64,000 bases of DNA from Canna indica (taxonomy: Eukaryota > Streptophyta > Magnoliopsida > Zingiberales > Cannaceae): NCBI GenBank assembly GCA_034359265.1, contig CP136897.1, positions 33,777,501 through 33,841,500 on the forward strand, given 5' to 3'. Positions 1 to 10,372 of this stretch are shown here, piece after piece. Made by a program: the position numbers and the translations under genes. Numbering within the stretch: the stretch's first letter is position 1; each line of letters opens with the position of its first letter. Below the pieces are notes generated by a model, which did no database searches, was not told the DNA's origin, and was given only the letters and a program-made list of their open reading frames with translations.

Positions 1-151
1 TTTTCGTTTAAAACGGGCGTAACTCCGTGCATTATTGTCCGATTTTAGCTTTTCACGTGGCGCTGAAAGGCGCGCGAAGAGACGAAGAAAATGACCTTGA
101 GTTGTCCCTCGGACGCTCACCCTTATTAGCCGACGATCAGAAGTGCATATC
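1..151. other. partial 5S spacer at left window edge
   Basis: This is the downstream part of a spacer whose gene lies outside the window. It begins in the TTTTCGTTTAAAACGGGCG segment and contains a CACGTG core and the TTATTAG box before copy 1. Confidence 0.9.
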
Positions 152-270
152 GGGTGCGATCATACCAGCACTAACGCACCTGATCCCATCAGTACTCCGA
201 AGTTAAGCGTGCTTGGGCGAGAGTAGTACTAGGATGGGTGACCCCCTGGGAAGTCCTCGTGTTGCACCTT
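152..270 (+). rRNA. 5S rRNA: 5S rRNA gene, copy 1
   Basis: Full length. Differs from the window consensus at G30T and A42T; all internal promoter boxes match. The nine-T terminator is intact. Confidence 0.97.
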
Positions 271-636
271 TTTTTTTACTACCTATTTGATTGCACGACG
301 AGATCATTTTTTTTACCAATCTTTCTAACCAAACGTTAAGGACGTACGACGTCGTCGCCATAAAATTTGGCTATCGATCGCCCGCGCGGGGCCCGCCGCA
401 TCCTCTACGGCCGGCTCGATCGACCAACCGACCCGAAAAATGAAAATTTGTAAACAAATAAGATAAATAACATTTCAATTATTGTTTTTCGTTTAAAACG
501 GGCGTACCTCCATGCATTATTGTCCGATTTTAGCTTTTCACGTGGCAATGAAAGGCGCGCGAAGAGACGAAGAAAATGACCTTGAGTTGTCCCTCGGACG
601 CTCACCCTTATTAGCCGACGATCAGAAGTGCATATC
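271..636. other. representative 5S non-transcribed spacer
   Basis: This 366-bp spacer between copies 1 and 2 stands for all others. In order it holds: the rest of the T-run; ACTACCTATTTGATTG; a second run of eight T about 35 bp past the gene; a CpG-rich centre with GACGTC, CCCGCGCGGG and TCGATCGA palindromes; an AT-rich stretch around AAATTTG and AATAACATTTC; CGTTTAAAACGGGCG; a CACGTG core; an A/G-rich GAAGAGACGAAGAAAATGA; and the promoter-proximal TTATTAG. No coding capacity, tRNA or second RNA gene is visible. Spacers elsewhere differ by scattered substitutions and short deletions. Confidence 0.85.
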
Positions 637-755
637 GGGTGCGATCATACCAGCACTAACGCACCGGATCCCATCAGTACTCCGAAGTTAAGCGTGCTTG
701 GGCGAGAGTAGTACTAGGATGGGTGAACCCCTGGCAAGTCCTCGTGTTGCACCTT
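637..755 (+). rRNA. 5S rRNA: 5S rRNA gene, copy 2
   Basis: Full length. Shares A42T with copy 1 and adds C91A (box C) and G99C. Confidence 0.97.
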
Positions 756-864
756 TTTCTTACTACCTATTTGATTGCACGACGAGATCATTTTTTTTAC
801 CAATCTTTCTAACCAAACGTTAAGGACGGACGACGTCGTCGCCATAAATCTTGGCTGTCGATCG

Positions 865-874
865 CCCGCGCGGG
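865..874. repeat. CCCGCGCGGG palindrome in spacer, representative
   Basis: A ten-base perfect palindrome followed directly by GGCCCGCC. Units before copies 4, 17, 18 and 23 lost about 11 bp here, apparently between the flanking CCCGC direct repeats. Confidence 0.6.
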
Positions 875-899
875 GCCCGCCGCAACCTCTACGGCCGGC

Positions 900-907
900 T
901 CGATCGA
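900..907. repeat. TCGATCGA palindrome in spacer, representative
   Basis: An eight-base palindrome inside CGGCTCGATCGACC, present in most units. Some units read TCCATCGA or TCTATCGA. Confidence 0.55.
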
Positions 908-1121
908 CCGACCGACCCGAAAAATTAAAATTTGTAAATAAATAAGAAAAATAACATTTCAATTATTATTTTTCGTTTAAAACGGGCATAACCCGGTGCA
1001 TTATTGTCCGATTTTAGCTTTTCACGTGCCGCTGAAAGGCGCGCGAAGAGACGAAGAAGATGACCCCCGAACTCTCCCTCGGACGCTCACCCTTATTAGA
1101 CGACGATCAGAAGTGCATATT

Positions 1122-1240
1122 GAGTGCGATCATAGCAGCACTAATGCACCGGATCCCATCAGAACTTCGAAGTTAAGCGTTCTTGGGCGAGAGTAGTACT
1201 AGGATGGGTGACCCTCCCGGAAGTCCTCGTGTTGAACTTG
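1122..1240 (+). rRNA. 5S rRNA: 5S rRNA gene, copy 3 (divergent)
   Basis: Full length but with many changes: G2A, C14G, C24T, C46T, G60T, C94T, T96C, G97C, C114A, C117T and T119G. G2A with C117T would keep one pair of the terminal helix as A-U. Box A and box C are both altered, so activity is doubtful. The spacer after it has lost about 38 bp. Confidence 0.93.
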
Positions 1241-1469
1241 TTTTTTTACTACCTATTTGATTGCACGACGAGATCATTTTTTTACCAATCTTTCTAACCA
1301 AACATTAAGGACGGACGACGTCGTCGCCATAAAATTTGGCTATCGATCGCCCGCCGCAACCTCTACGTCCGGCTCGATCGACCAACCGACCCGAAAAATA
1401 ACATTTCAATTATTATTTTTCGTTTAAAACGTGCGTAACTCCGTGAATTATTGTCCGATTTTAGCTTTT

Positions 1470-1475
1470 CACGTG
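1470..1475. promoter_or_regulatory. CACGTG motif in spacer, representative
   Basis: A CACGTG palindrome (G-box/E-box core) lies about 95 bp upstream of copy 4 and recurs at the same place in most units. Some units have CACGCG, CACATG or CACGTC instead, so it is not strictly kept. A role in transcription is not shown; the motif is simply part of the homogenised spacer. Confidence 0.4.
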
Positions 1476-1539
1476 GCGCTAAAAGTCGCGCGAAGAGACT
1501 AAGAAAATGACCCCCGAACTCTCCCTCGGATGCTCACCC

Positions 1540-1546
1540 TTATTAG
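1540..1546 (+). promoter_or_regulatory. TATA-like box of 5S gene, representative (copy 4)
   Basis: TTATTAG occupies -29 to -23 relative to the gene start. That is where plant 5S genes carry their AT-rich upstream element for Pol III. Most units have the same seven bases. Delta2 units have TTATTTG and copy 9 has ATATAAG. The base at -1 is usually C, as in other plant 5S genes. I do not see the GC dinucleotide expected near -12; the nearest GC is at -7/-6. Confidence 0.65.
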
Positions 1547-1617
1547 CGGACGATCAGAAGTGCATATCGGGTGCGATCATACCAGCACTAACGCACTGGA
1601 TCCCATCAGAACTCCGA

Positions 1618-1632
1618 AGTTAAGCGTGCTTG
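1618..1632 (+). promoter_or_regulatory. internal control region box A, representative (copy 4)
   Basis: Gene positions 50-64, around AGTTAAGCGTGCTTG, correspond to box A of plant 5S genes. Copy 4 is used because it matches the window consensus throughout all three internal boxes. Gamma (G60A), delta1 (C57T), iota (T63A), kappa (T62G) and zeta (T53C) copies differ inside it. Confidence 0.75.
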
Positions 1633-1634
1633 GG

Positions 1635-1640
1635 CGAGAG
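1635..1640 (+). promoter_or_regulatory. internal control region intermediate element, representative (copy 4)
   Basis: Positions 67-72, CGAGAG, correspond to the intermediate element. All gamma copies read CGAGGG here, and copies 36, 54, 59 and 93 read CGAGAA. Confidence 0.7.
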
Positions 1641-1647
1641 TAGTACT

Positions 1648-1665
1648 AGGATGGGTGACCCCCTG
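1648..1665 (+). promoter_or_regulatory. internal control region box C, representative (copy 4)
   Basis: Positions 80-97, starting AGGATGGGTGACC, correspond to box C, the main TFIIIA contact in 5S genes. Delta2 (G82T), iota (T84G with C95 changes) and theta (C91A) copies differ inside it. Confidence 0.75.
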
Positions 1666-1685
1666 GGATGTCCTCGCGTTGCACC

Positions 1686-1694
1686 TTTTTTTTT
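1686..1694 (+). terminator. Pol III T-run terminator, representative (copy 4)
   Basis: Nine consecutive T follow TTGCACC directly, a normal Pol III termination signal. Units differ in this run: many have CTTGTTTTTTT (seven T after a G), and copies 86, 90 and 94 have only four T before an A. Confidence 0.85.
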
Positions 1695-1723
1695 ACTACC
1701 TATTTGATTGCACGACGAGATCA

Positions 1724-1731
1724 TTTTTTTT
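1724..1731 (+). terminator. second T-run, possible back-up terminator, representative
   Basis: A run of eight T lies 37 bp past the end of copy 4 and recurs in nearly all spacers (seven or eight T). It could catch read-through Pol III. This is inference from position and composition. Confidence 0.45.
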
Positions 1732-1761
1732 ACCAATCTTTCTAACCAAACGTTAAGGACG

Positions 1762-1773
1762 GACGACGTCGTC
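1762..1773. repeat. 12-bp perfect palindrome GACGACGTCGTC, representative
   Basis: The bases read the same on both strands and sit near the spacer centre of most units, although many copies have a substitution in one arm. It contains three CpG sites. The function is unknown. Confidence 0.6.
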
Positions 1774-2053
1774 GCCATAAATCTTGGCTGTCGATGGCCC
1801 GTGCGGGGCCCGCCGCAACCTCTAGGGCTGGCTTGATCGACCAACCGACCCGAAAAATCAAAAATTTTAATTAAATAAGAAAAATAACATTTCAATTATT
1901 ATTTTTCGTTTAAAACGGGCGTAACTTCGTGCATTATTGTCCGATTTTAGCTTTTCACGTGGCACTGAAAGGCGCGAGAAGAGACGAAGAAAATGACCCC
2001 GAGCTGTCCCTCGGACGCTGACCCTTATTAGCCGACGATCAGAATTGCATGAC

Positions 2054-2172
2054 GGGTGCGATCATACCAGCACTAACGCACCGGATCCCATCAAAACTTC
2101 GAACTTAAGCATGCTTGATCGAGAGTAGTACTAGGATGGGTGACCCCCTGGGAAGTCCTCGTGTTGCACCTT
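2054..2172 (+). rRNA. 5S rRNA: 5S rRNA gene, copy 5
   Basis: Full length. G41A, C46T, G51C, G58A, G65A and G66T. The last two create TGATCG at the end of box A, a signature shared with copies 6 and 11. Confidence 0.96.
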
Positions 2173-2537
2173 TTTTTTTACTACCTATTTGATTGCACGA
2201 CGAGATCATTTTTTTACCAATCTTTCTAAGCAAACGTTGAGGACGGACGGCGTCGTCGCCATAAAATTTGGCTGTCGTTCGCCCGCGCGGGGCCCGCCGC
2301 AACCTCTACGGCCGGCTCGATCGACCAACCGACCCGAAAAATTAAAATTTGTAAATAAATAAGAAAAATAACATTTCAATTATTATTTTTCGTTTAAAAC
2401 GGGCGTAACTCCGTGCATTATTGTTCGATTTTAGCTTTTCACGTGGCGCTGAAAGGCGCGCGAAGAGACGAAGAAAATGACCCCGAGTTGTCCCTCGGAC
2501 GCTGACCCTTATTAGCCGACGATCAGAATTGCATGAC

Positions 2538-2656
2538 GGGTGCGATCATACCAGCACTAACGCACCGGATCCCATCAAAACTTCGAACTTAAGCGTGCTT
2601 GATCGAGAGTAGTACTAGGATGGGTGACCCCCTGGGAAGTCCTTGTGTTGCACCGA
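2538..2656 (+). rRNA. 5S rRNA: 5S rRNA gene, copy 6
   Basis: Full length. G41A, C46T, G51C, G65A, G66T, C107T, and GA in place of the last two T. Copy 11 has the same set 2,429 bp further on. The terminator is reduced to seven T. Confidence 0.96.
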
Positions 2657-3025
2657 TTTTTTTACTACCTATTTGATTGCACGACGAGATCATTTTTTTT
2701 ACTACCAATCTTTCTAACCAATCGTTAAGGACGGACGACGTCGTCGCCATAAAATTTGGCTGTCCGTCGCCCGCGCGGGGCCCATCGCAACCTCTACGGC
2801 CGGCTCGATCGACCAACCGACCCGAAAAATTAAAATTTGTAAATAAATAAGAAAAATGACATTTCAATTATTATTTTTCGTTTAAAACGGGCGTAACTCC
2901 GTGCATTATTGTTCGATTCCAGCTTTTCACGTGGCGCTGAAACGCGCGCGAAGAGACGAAGAAAATGACCCCGAGTTGTCCCTCGGACGCTCACCCTTAT
3001 TAGCCGACGATCAGAAGTGCATGAC

Positions 3026-3144
3026 GGGTGCGATCATACTAGCACTAACGCACCGGATCCCATTAGAACTCCGAAGTTAAGCGTGCTTGCGCGAGAGTGG
3101 TACTAGGATGGGTGACCCCTTCGGAAGTCCTCGTGTTGCACCTT
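3026..3144 (+). rRNA. 5S rRNA: 5S rRNA gene, copy 7 (class beta)
   Basis: Full length. Beta changes G65C, A74G and C95T with C15T, C39T and G97C. Confidence 0.96.
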
Positions 3145-3510
3145 TTTTTTTACTACCTATTTGATTGCTCGACGAGATCATTTTTTTTACCAATCTTTCT
3201 AACCAAACGTTAAGGACGGACGACGTCATCGCCATAAAATTTGGCTGTCGATCACCCGCGCGGGGCCCGCCGCAACCTGTACAGCCGGCTCGATCGACCA
3301 ACCGACCCAAAAAATTAAAATTTGTAAATAAATAAGAAAAATGACATTTCAATTATTTTTTTTCGTTTAAAACGGGCGTAACTCCGTGCATTACTGTCCG
3401 ATTCCAGCTTTTCACGTGGCGCTGAAACGCACGCGAAGAGACGAAGAAAATGACCCCGAGTTGTCCCTCGGAGGCTCACCCTTATTAGCCGACGATCAGA
3501 AGTGCATGAC

Positions 3511-3629
3511 GGGTGCGATCATACTAGCACTAACGCACCGGATCCCATCAGAACTCCGAAGTTAAGCGTGCTTGCGCGAGAGTGGTACTAGGATGGGTGA
3601 CCCCTTCGGAAGTCCTCGTGTTGCACCTT
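3511..3629 (+). rRNA. 5S rRNA: 5S rRNA gene, copy 8 (class beta)
   Basis: Full length. Beta changes with C15T and G97C, almost the same as copy 7. Confidence 0.96.
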
Positions 3630-3995
3630 TTTTTTTACTACCTATTTGATTGCACGACGAGATCTTTTTTTTTACCATTCTTTCTAACCAAACGTTAAGG
3701 ACGGAGGACGTCGTCGCCATAAAATTTGGCTGTCGATCGCCCGCGCGGGGCCCGCCGCAACCTCTACGGCCGGCTCGATCGACCAACCGACCCGAAAAAT
3801 TAAAATTTGTAAATAAATAAGAAAAATAATATTTCAATATTATTTTTCGTTTAAAACGGGTGTAACTCCGTGCATTATTGTCCGATTTCAGCTTTTCACG
3901 TGGCGCTGAAAGGCGCGCAAAGAGACAAAGAAAATGACCCCCGAAGTTTCCCTCAGATGCTCACCCATATAAGGCGACGATCGGAAGTGCATATT

Positions 3996-4118
3996 GGGTG
4001 TGATCATACCAGCACTAACGCATCGGATCCCATCAGAACTTCGAAGTTAAGCGTGCTTGGGCGAGAGTAGTACTAGGATGGGTGACCCCCTAGGAAGTCC
4101 TCCCTCGCATTGCATCTT
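3996..4118 (+). rRNA. 5S rRNA: 5S rRNA gene, copy 9 with 4-bp insertion
   Basis: The gene is 123 bp long because CCTC is duplicated near position 104-107, which would disturb the outer pairs of helix V. Also C6T, C28T, C46T, G97A, T109C, G110A and C116T. The upstream box reads ATATAAG rather than TTATTAG. Possibly a non-functional copy. Confidence 0.92.
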
Positions 4119-4484
4119 TTTTTTTACTACCTATTTGATTGCATGACTAGATCATTTTTTTTACCAATCTTCCTAACCAAACGTTAAGGACGAACGACGT
4201 CGTCGCCATAAATCTTGGCTGTCGATCGCCCGCGCGGGGCCCGCCGCGACCTCTACGGCCGGCTCGATTGACCAACCGACCCGAAAAATTAAAATTTGTA
4301 AATAAATAAGAAAAATAACATTTCAATTATTATTTTTCGTTTAAAACGGGCGTAACTCCGTGCATTATTGTCCGATTTCAGCTTTTCACGTGGCGCTGAA
4401 AGGCACGCGAAGAGACGAAGAAAATGACCCCGAGTTGTCCCTCGGACGCTCACCCTTATTAGCCGACGATCAGAAGTGCATGAC

Positions 4485-4600
4485 GGGTGCGATCATACTA
4501 GCACTAACGCACCGGATCCCATCAGAACTTCGAACTTAAGTGTGCTTGCGCGAGAGTGGTACTAGGATGGGTGACCCCTTGGGAAGTCCTGTTGCACCTT
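4485..4600 (+). rRNA. 5S rRNA: 5S rRNA gene, copy 10 (class beta) with 3-bp deletion
   Basis: CGT at positions 107-109 is missing, giving 116 bp. The beta set is present with C15T, C46T, G51C and C57T. Confidence 0.93.
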
Positions 4601-4966
4601 TTTTTTTACTACCTATTTGATTGCACGACGAGATCATTTTTTTTACCACTCTTTCTAACCAAACGTTAAGGACGGATGATGTCATCGGCATAAAATTTGG
4701 CTGTCGATCGCCCGCGCGGGGCCCGCCGCAACCTCTACGGCCGGCTCGATCGACCAACCGACCCGAAAACTTATAATTTGTAAATAAATAAGAAAAATAA
4801 CATTTCAATTATTATTTTTCGTTTAAAACGGGCGTAACACCGTGCATTATTGTCCGATTTCAGCTTTTCACGTGGCGCTGAAAGGCGCGCGAAGAGACGA
4901 AGAAAATGACCCCGAGCTGTCCCTCGGACGCTGACCCTTATTAGCCGATGATCAGAATTGCATGAC

Positions 4967-5085
4967 GGGTGCGATCATACCAGCACTAACGCACCGGATC
5001 CCATCAAAACTTCGAACTTAAGCGTGCTTGATCGAGAGTAGTACTAGGATGGGTGACCCCCTGGGAAGTCCTTGTGTTGCACCGA
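4967..5085 (+). rRNA. 5S rRNA: 5S rRNA gene, copy 11
   Basis: Full length. Same changes as copy 6 (G41A, C46T, G51C, G65A, G66T, C107T, GA at the end), so the two units share a recent ancestor. Confidence 0.96.
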
Positions 5086-5452
5086 TTTTTTTACTACCTA
5101 TTTGATTGCACGACGAGATCATTTTTTTTACTACCAATCTTTCTAACCAATCGTTAAGGACGGAGAACGTCGTCGCCATAAAATTTGGCTGTCCGTCTCC
5201 CGCGCGGGGCCCGCCGCAACCTCTACGGCCGGCTCGATCGACCAACCGACCCGAAAAATTAAAATTTGTAAATAAATAAGAAAAATAACATTTCAATTAT
5301 TATTTTTCGTTTAAAACGGGCGTAACTCCGTGCATTATTGTCCGATTTCAGCTTTTCACGTGGCGCTGAAAGGCGCGAAGAGACGAAGAAAATGACCCCG
5401 AGCTATCCCTTGAACGCTCACCCTTATTAGCCGACGATCAGAAGTGCAGGAC

Positions 5453-5571
5453 GGGTGCGATCATACCAGCACTAACGCACCGGATCCCATCAGAACTCTG
5501 AAGTTAAGCGTACTTGGGCGAGGGTAGTATTAGGATGGGTGACCCCCTGGGAAGTCCTCGTGTTGCACCTT
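5453..5571 (+). rRNA. 5S rRNA: 5S rRNA gene, copy 12 (class gamma)
   Basis: Full length. Gamma set plus C78T. Matches copies 38 and 61, at offsets of 12,509 and 23,644 bp. Confidence 0.96.
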
Positions 5572-5937
5572 TTTTTTTACTACCTATTTGATTGCACGAC
5601 GAGATCATTTTTTTTGCCAATCTTTCTAACCAAACGTTAAGGACGGACGACGTCGTCGACATAAAATTTGGCTGTCGATCGCCCGCGCGGGGCCAGCCGC
5701 AACCTCTACGGCCGGCTCGATCGACCAACCGACCCGAAAAATTAAAATTTGTCAATAAATAATAAAAATAACATTTCAATTATTATTTTTCGTTTATAAC
5801 GGGCGTAACTCCGTGCATTATTGTCCGATTTCAGCTTTTCACGTGGCGCTAAAAGGCGCGCGAAGAGACGAAGAAAATGACCCCGAGCTATCACTCGGAC
5901 GCTCACCCTTATTAGCCGACGATCAGAAGTGCATGAC

Positions 5938-6056
5938 GGGTGCGATCATACCAGCACTAACGCACCGGATCCCATCAGAACTCCGAAGTTAAGTGTGCTT
6001 GGGCGAGAGGAGTACTAGGATGGGTGACCCCCTGGGAAGTCCTCGTGTTGCACCTT
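5938..6056 (+). rRNA. 5S rRNA: 5S rRNA gene, copy 13 (class delta1)
   Basis: Full length. C57T in box A and T73G; same as copies 39 and 62. Confidence 0.96.
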
Positions 6057-6420
6057 TTTTTTTACTAACTATTTGATTGCACGACGAGATCATTTTTTTT
6101 ACCAATCTTTCTAACCAAACGTTAAGGACAGACGACGTCGTCGACATAAAATTTGGCTCTCGATCGCCCACGCGGGGCCCGACGCAACCTCTACGACCGG
6201 CTCGATCGACCAACCGACCCGGAAAATTAAAATTTGTAAATAAATAAGAAAAATAAAGTTTCAAATATTATTTTTCGTTTAAAACGGGCGTAACTCCGTG
6301 CATTATTGTCCGATTTCAGCTTTTCACGTGGCGCTGAAAGGCGCGAAGAGACGAAGAAAATGACCCCGAGCTATCCCTTGAACGCTCACCCTTATTAGCC
6401 GACGATCAGAAGTGCAGGAC

Positions 6421-6539
6421 GGGTGCGATCATACCAGCACTAACGCACCGGATCCCATCAGAACTCTGAAGTTAAGCGTACTTGGGCGAGGGTAGTACTA
6501 GGATGGGTGACCCCCTGGGAAGTCCTCGTGTTGCACCTT
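6421..6539 (+). rRNA. 5S rRNA: 5S rRNA gene, copy 14 (class gamma)
   Basis: Full length. C47T, G60A and A71G only. Homology to the 18.9-kb region ends in the spacer just after this gene. Confidence 0.96.
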
Positions 6540-6905
6540 TTTTTTTACTACCTATTTGATTGCACGACGAGATCATTTTTTTTACCAATCTTTCTAACCA
6601 AACGTTAAGGACAGACGACGTCGCCGCCATAAAATTTGGCTGTCGATCGCCCGCGCGGGGCCCGCCGCAAACTCTACGGCTGGCTCCATCGACCAACCGA
6701 CCCGAAAAATTAAAATTTGTAAATAAATAAAAAAATAACATTTCAATTATTATTTTTCGTTTAAAACGGGCGTAACTCCGTGCATTATTGTTCGATTTCA
6801 GCTGTTCACGTGGCGCTGAAAGGCGCGCGAAGAGATGAAGAAAATGACCCCCGAACTCTCCCTCGGACGCTCACCCTTATTAGCCGACGATCAGAAGTGC
6901 ATAAC

Positions 6906-7024
6906 GGTTGCGATCATACCAGCACTAACGCATCGAATCCCATCAGAACTCCGAAGTTAAGCGTGCTTGGGCGATACTAGTACTAGTATGGGTGACCCCT
7001 TGGGAAGTCCTCATGTTGCACTTT
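6906..7024 (+). rRNA. 5S rRNA: 5S rRNA gene, copy 15 (divergent)
   Basis: Full length. G3T, C28T, G31A, G70T, G72C, G82T, C95T, G108A and C117T. Two changes fall in the intermediate element and one in box C. Confidence 0.94.
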
Positions 7025-7398
7025 TTCTTTTACTACCTATTTGATTGCACGACGAGATCATTTTTTTTGCCAATCTTTCTAACCAAACGTTAAGGACGGA
7101 CGACGTTGTCGCCATAAATCTTGGCAACCGATCGCCCGCGCGGGGCCCGCCGCAACCTCTACGGACGGCTCGATCGACCAACCGACCCGAAAAATTAAAA
7201 TTTGTAAATAAATAAGGAAAATAACATTTCAATTATTATTTTTCGTTTAAAACGGGCGTAACTCCGTGCATTATTGTCCGATTTCAGCTTTTCACGTGGC
7301 GCTGAAAGGCGCGCGAAGAGACGAAGAAACGAAGAAAATGACCCCGAGCTATCCCGCGGACGCTCACCCTTATTAGCCGACGATCAGAAGTGCGTGAC

Positions 7399-7517
7399 GG
7401 GTGCGATCATGCCAGCACTAACGCACCGGATCCCATCAGAACTCCGAAGTTAAGCGTGCTTGGGCGAGAGTAGTACTAGGATGGGTGACCTCCTGGGAAG
7501 TCCTCATGTTGCACTTT
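7399..7517 (+). rRNA. 5S rRNA: 5S rRNA gene, copy 16
   Basis: Full length. A13G, C93T, G108A and C117T. The spacer before it has an 8-bp tandem duplication, ACGAAGAA, near 7,320; the spacer after it lacks the CCCGCGCGGG block. Confidence 0.96.
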
Positions 7518-7872
7518 TTTTTTTTAACCTATTTGAGTGCATGACGAGCTCATTTTTTTTACCAATCTTTCAAACCAAACGTTAAGGACGGACGACGTCG
7601 TCGCCATAAATTTTTGGCTGTCGATCACCCGCCGCAACCTCTACGACCGGCTCGATCGACCAACCGACCCGAAAAATTAAAATTTGTAAATAAATAAGAA
7701 AAATAACATTTCAATTATTATTTTTCGTTTAAAACGGACGTAACTCCGTGCATTATTGTCCGATTTCAGCTTTTCACGTGGCGCTGAAAGGCGCGCGAAG
7801 AGAGGAAGAAAATGACCCCGAGTTGTCCCTCGGACGCTCACCCTTATTAGCCGACGATCAGAAGTGCATGAC

Positions 7873-7991
7873 GGGTGCGATCATACTAGTACTAACGCAC
7901 CGGATCCCATCAGAACTCCGAAGTGAAGCGTGCTTGCGCGATAGTGGTACTAGGATGGGTGACCACTTGGGAAGTCCTCATGTTGCACCTT
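7873..7991 (+). rRNA. 5S rRNA: 5S rRNA gene, copy 17 (class beta)
   Basis: Full length. Beta set with C15T, C18T, T53G, G70T, C93A and G108A. Confidence 0.95.
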
Positions 7992-8345
7992 TTTTTTTTA
8001 ACCTATTTGAGTGCATGACGAGCTCATTTTTTTTACCAATCTTTCTAACCAAACGTTAAGGACGGACGACGTCGTCGCCATAAAATTTGGCTGTCGATCG
8101 CCCTCCGCAACCTCTACGACCGGCTCGATCGACCAACCGACCTGAAAAATTAAAATTTGTAAATAAATAAGAAAAATAACATTTCAATTATTATTTTTCG
8201 TTTAAAACGGACGTAACTCCGTGCATTATTGTCCGATTTCAGCTTTTCACGTGGCGCTGAAAGGCGCGCGAAGAGAGGAAGAAAATGACCCCGAGTTGTC
8301 CCTCGGACGCTCACCCTTATTAGCCAACGATCAGAAGTGCATGAC

Positions 8346-8464
8346 GGGTGCGATCATACTAGTACTAACGCACCGGATCCCATCAGAACTCCGAAGTGAA
8401 GCGTGCTTGCGCGAGAGTGGTACTAGGATGGGTGATCCCTTGGGAAGTCCTCGTGTTGCACTTT
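8346..8464 (+). rRNA. 5S rRNA: 5S rRNA gene, copy 18 (class beta)
   Basis: Full length. Beta set with C15T, C18T, T53G, C91T and C117T; a close relative of copy 17. Confidence 0.95.
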
Positions 8465-8830
8465 TTTTTTTACTACCTATTTGATTGCACAACGAGATCA
8501 TTTTTTTACCAATCTTTCTAAACAAACGTTAAGGATGGACGACGTCGTCGCCATAAATCTTGGCTGTCGATCATCCGCGCGGGGCCCGCCGCAACCTCTA
8601 CGGCAGGCTCGATCGAGCAACCGACCCGAAAAATTAAAATTTGTAAATAAATAAGAAAAATAACATTGCAATTATTATTTTTCGTTTAAAACATGCGTAA
8701 CTTCGTGCATTATTGTCCGATTTCAGCTTTTGACGTGGCGCTGAAAGGTGCGCGAAGAGATGAAGAAAATGACCCCCGAACTCTCCCACGGACGCTCACC
8801 TTTATTAGCCGACGATCAGAAGTGCATGAC

Positions 8831-8949
8831 GGGTGCGATCATATGAGCACTAACGCACCGGATCCCATCAGAACTTCGAAGTTAAGCGTGCTTGTGCGAG
8901 AGTAGTACTAGGATGGGTAACCCCTTGGGAAGTCCTCGCGTTGCACCTT
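8831..8949 (+). rRNA. 5S rRNA: 5S rRNA gene, copy 19
   Basis: Full length. C14T, C15G, C46T, G65T, G89A, C95T and T109C. Confidence 0.95.
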
Positions 8950-9316
8950 TTTTTTTACTACCTATTTGATTGCACGACGAGATCGTTTTTTTTAGCAATC
9001 TTTCTAACCAAACGTTAAAGACGGACGACGTCGTCAATATAAAATTTGGCTGTCGATCGCCCGCGCGGGGCCCGCCGCAAACACTACGGCCGGCTCCATC
9101 GACCAACCGACCCGAAAAATTAAAATTTGTAAATAAATAAGAAAAATAACATTTCAATTATTATTTTTCGTTTAAAACAGGCGTAACTCCGTGCATTATT
9201 GTCCGATTTCAGCTGTTCACGTGGCGCTGAAAGGCGCTCGAAGAGATGAAGAAAATGACCCCCGAACTCTCCCTCGGACGCTCACCCTTATTAGCCGACG
9301 ATCAGAAGTGCATAAC

Positions 9317-9435
9317 GGGTGTGATCATACTAGTACTAACGCACCGGATCCCATCAGAACTCCGAAGTTAAGCGTGCTTGCGCGAGAGTGGTACTAGGAT
9401 GGGTGACCCCTTGGGAAGTCCTCGTGTTGCACTTT
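9317..9435 (+). rRNA. 5S rRNA: 5S rRNA gene, copy 20 (class beta)
   Basis: Full length. Beta set with C6T, C15T, C18T and C117T. Confidence 0.96.
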
Positions 9436-9800
9436 TTTTTTTACTACCTATTTGATTGCACAACGAGATCATTTTTTTACCAATCTTTCTAACCAAACGT
9501 TAAAGACGGACGACGTCGTCGCCATAAAATTTGGCTGTCGATCGCCCGCGCGGGGCTCGCCGCAAACTCTACGGCCGGCTCCATCGACCAACCGACCCAA
9601 AAAATTAAAATTTGTAAATAAATAAGAAAAATAACATTTCAATTATTATTTTTCGTTTAAAACAGCCGTAACTCCGTGCATTATTGTCCGATTTTAGCTT
9701 TTCACGTGGCGCTGAAAGGCGCGCGAAGAGACGAAGAAAATGACCCCGAGCTGTCCCTCGGACGCTCACCCTTATTAGCGGACGATCAGAAGTGCATGAC

Positions 9801-9919
9801 GGGTGCGATCATATCAACACTAACGCACCGGATCCCATCAGAACTTTGAAGTTAACTGTGCTTGTGCGAGAGTAGTACTAGGATGGGTGACCCCCTGGGA
9901 AGTCCTCGTGTTGCACTTG
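9801..9919 (+). rRNA. 5S rRNA: 5S rRNA gene, copy 21 (divergent)
   Basis: Full length. C14T, G17A, C46T, C47T, G56C, C57T, G65T, C117T and T119G; three changes lie in or beside box A. Confidence 0.94.
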
Positions 9920-10364
9920 TCTTTTTACAACCTATTTGATTGCACGACGAGATTATTTTTTTTGCCAATTTTTCTAACCAAACGTTAAGGACGGATGACG
10001 TAGTCGCCATAAAATTTGGCTGTCGATCGCCCGCGCGGGTCCCGCCGCAACCTCTACGGCAGGCTCGATCGACCAACCGACCCGAAAAATTAACATTTGT
10101 AAATAAATAAGGAAAATAACATTTCAATTATTATTTTTCGTTTAAAACGGGCGTAACTCCGTGCATTATTATCCGATTTCAGCTTTTCACGTGGCGCTGA
10201 AAGGCGCGCGAAGAGACGAAGAAAATGACCCCGAGCTGTTCCTCGGACGCTCACCCTTATTAGCCGACGATCAGAAGTGCATGATGGGTGCGATCATACC
10301 AGCACTAACGCACCGGATCCGATCAGAACTCCGAAGTTAAGTGTGCTTGGGCGAGAGTAGTATT

Positions 10365-10372
10365 AGGATGGG
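10365..10372. repeat. left target-site duplication of the MITE
   Basis: AGGATGGG, positions 80-87 of 5S copy 22, directly before the left terminal repeat. Confidence 0.88.

Larger units (their letters stand above)
1569..1687 (+). rRNA. 5S rRNA: 5S rRNA gene, copy 4
   Basis: Full length. C29T, A101T and T109C; all internal control boxes are consensus, so it serves as the representative for regulatory features. Confidence 0.97.
5290..6540 (+). repeat. distant paralogue of the 17.8-19.0 kb block
   Basis: Copies 12-14 and their spacers match copies 38-40 at a constant offset of 12,509 bp, including C78T in the first unit and the CGTTTATAACGGG and CAAATATTA spacer marks. The source of the amplified zone, or a transferred copy of it, lies here. 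Confidence 0.82.

Noticed and set aside
1470..1475. CACGTG as a working G-box
   Set aside because: Pol III 5S genes are not known to need one, and several units with otherwise normal genes have lost it; kept only as a low-confidence motif.
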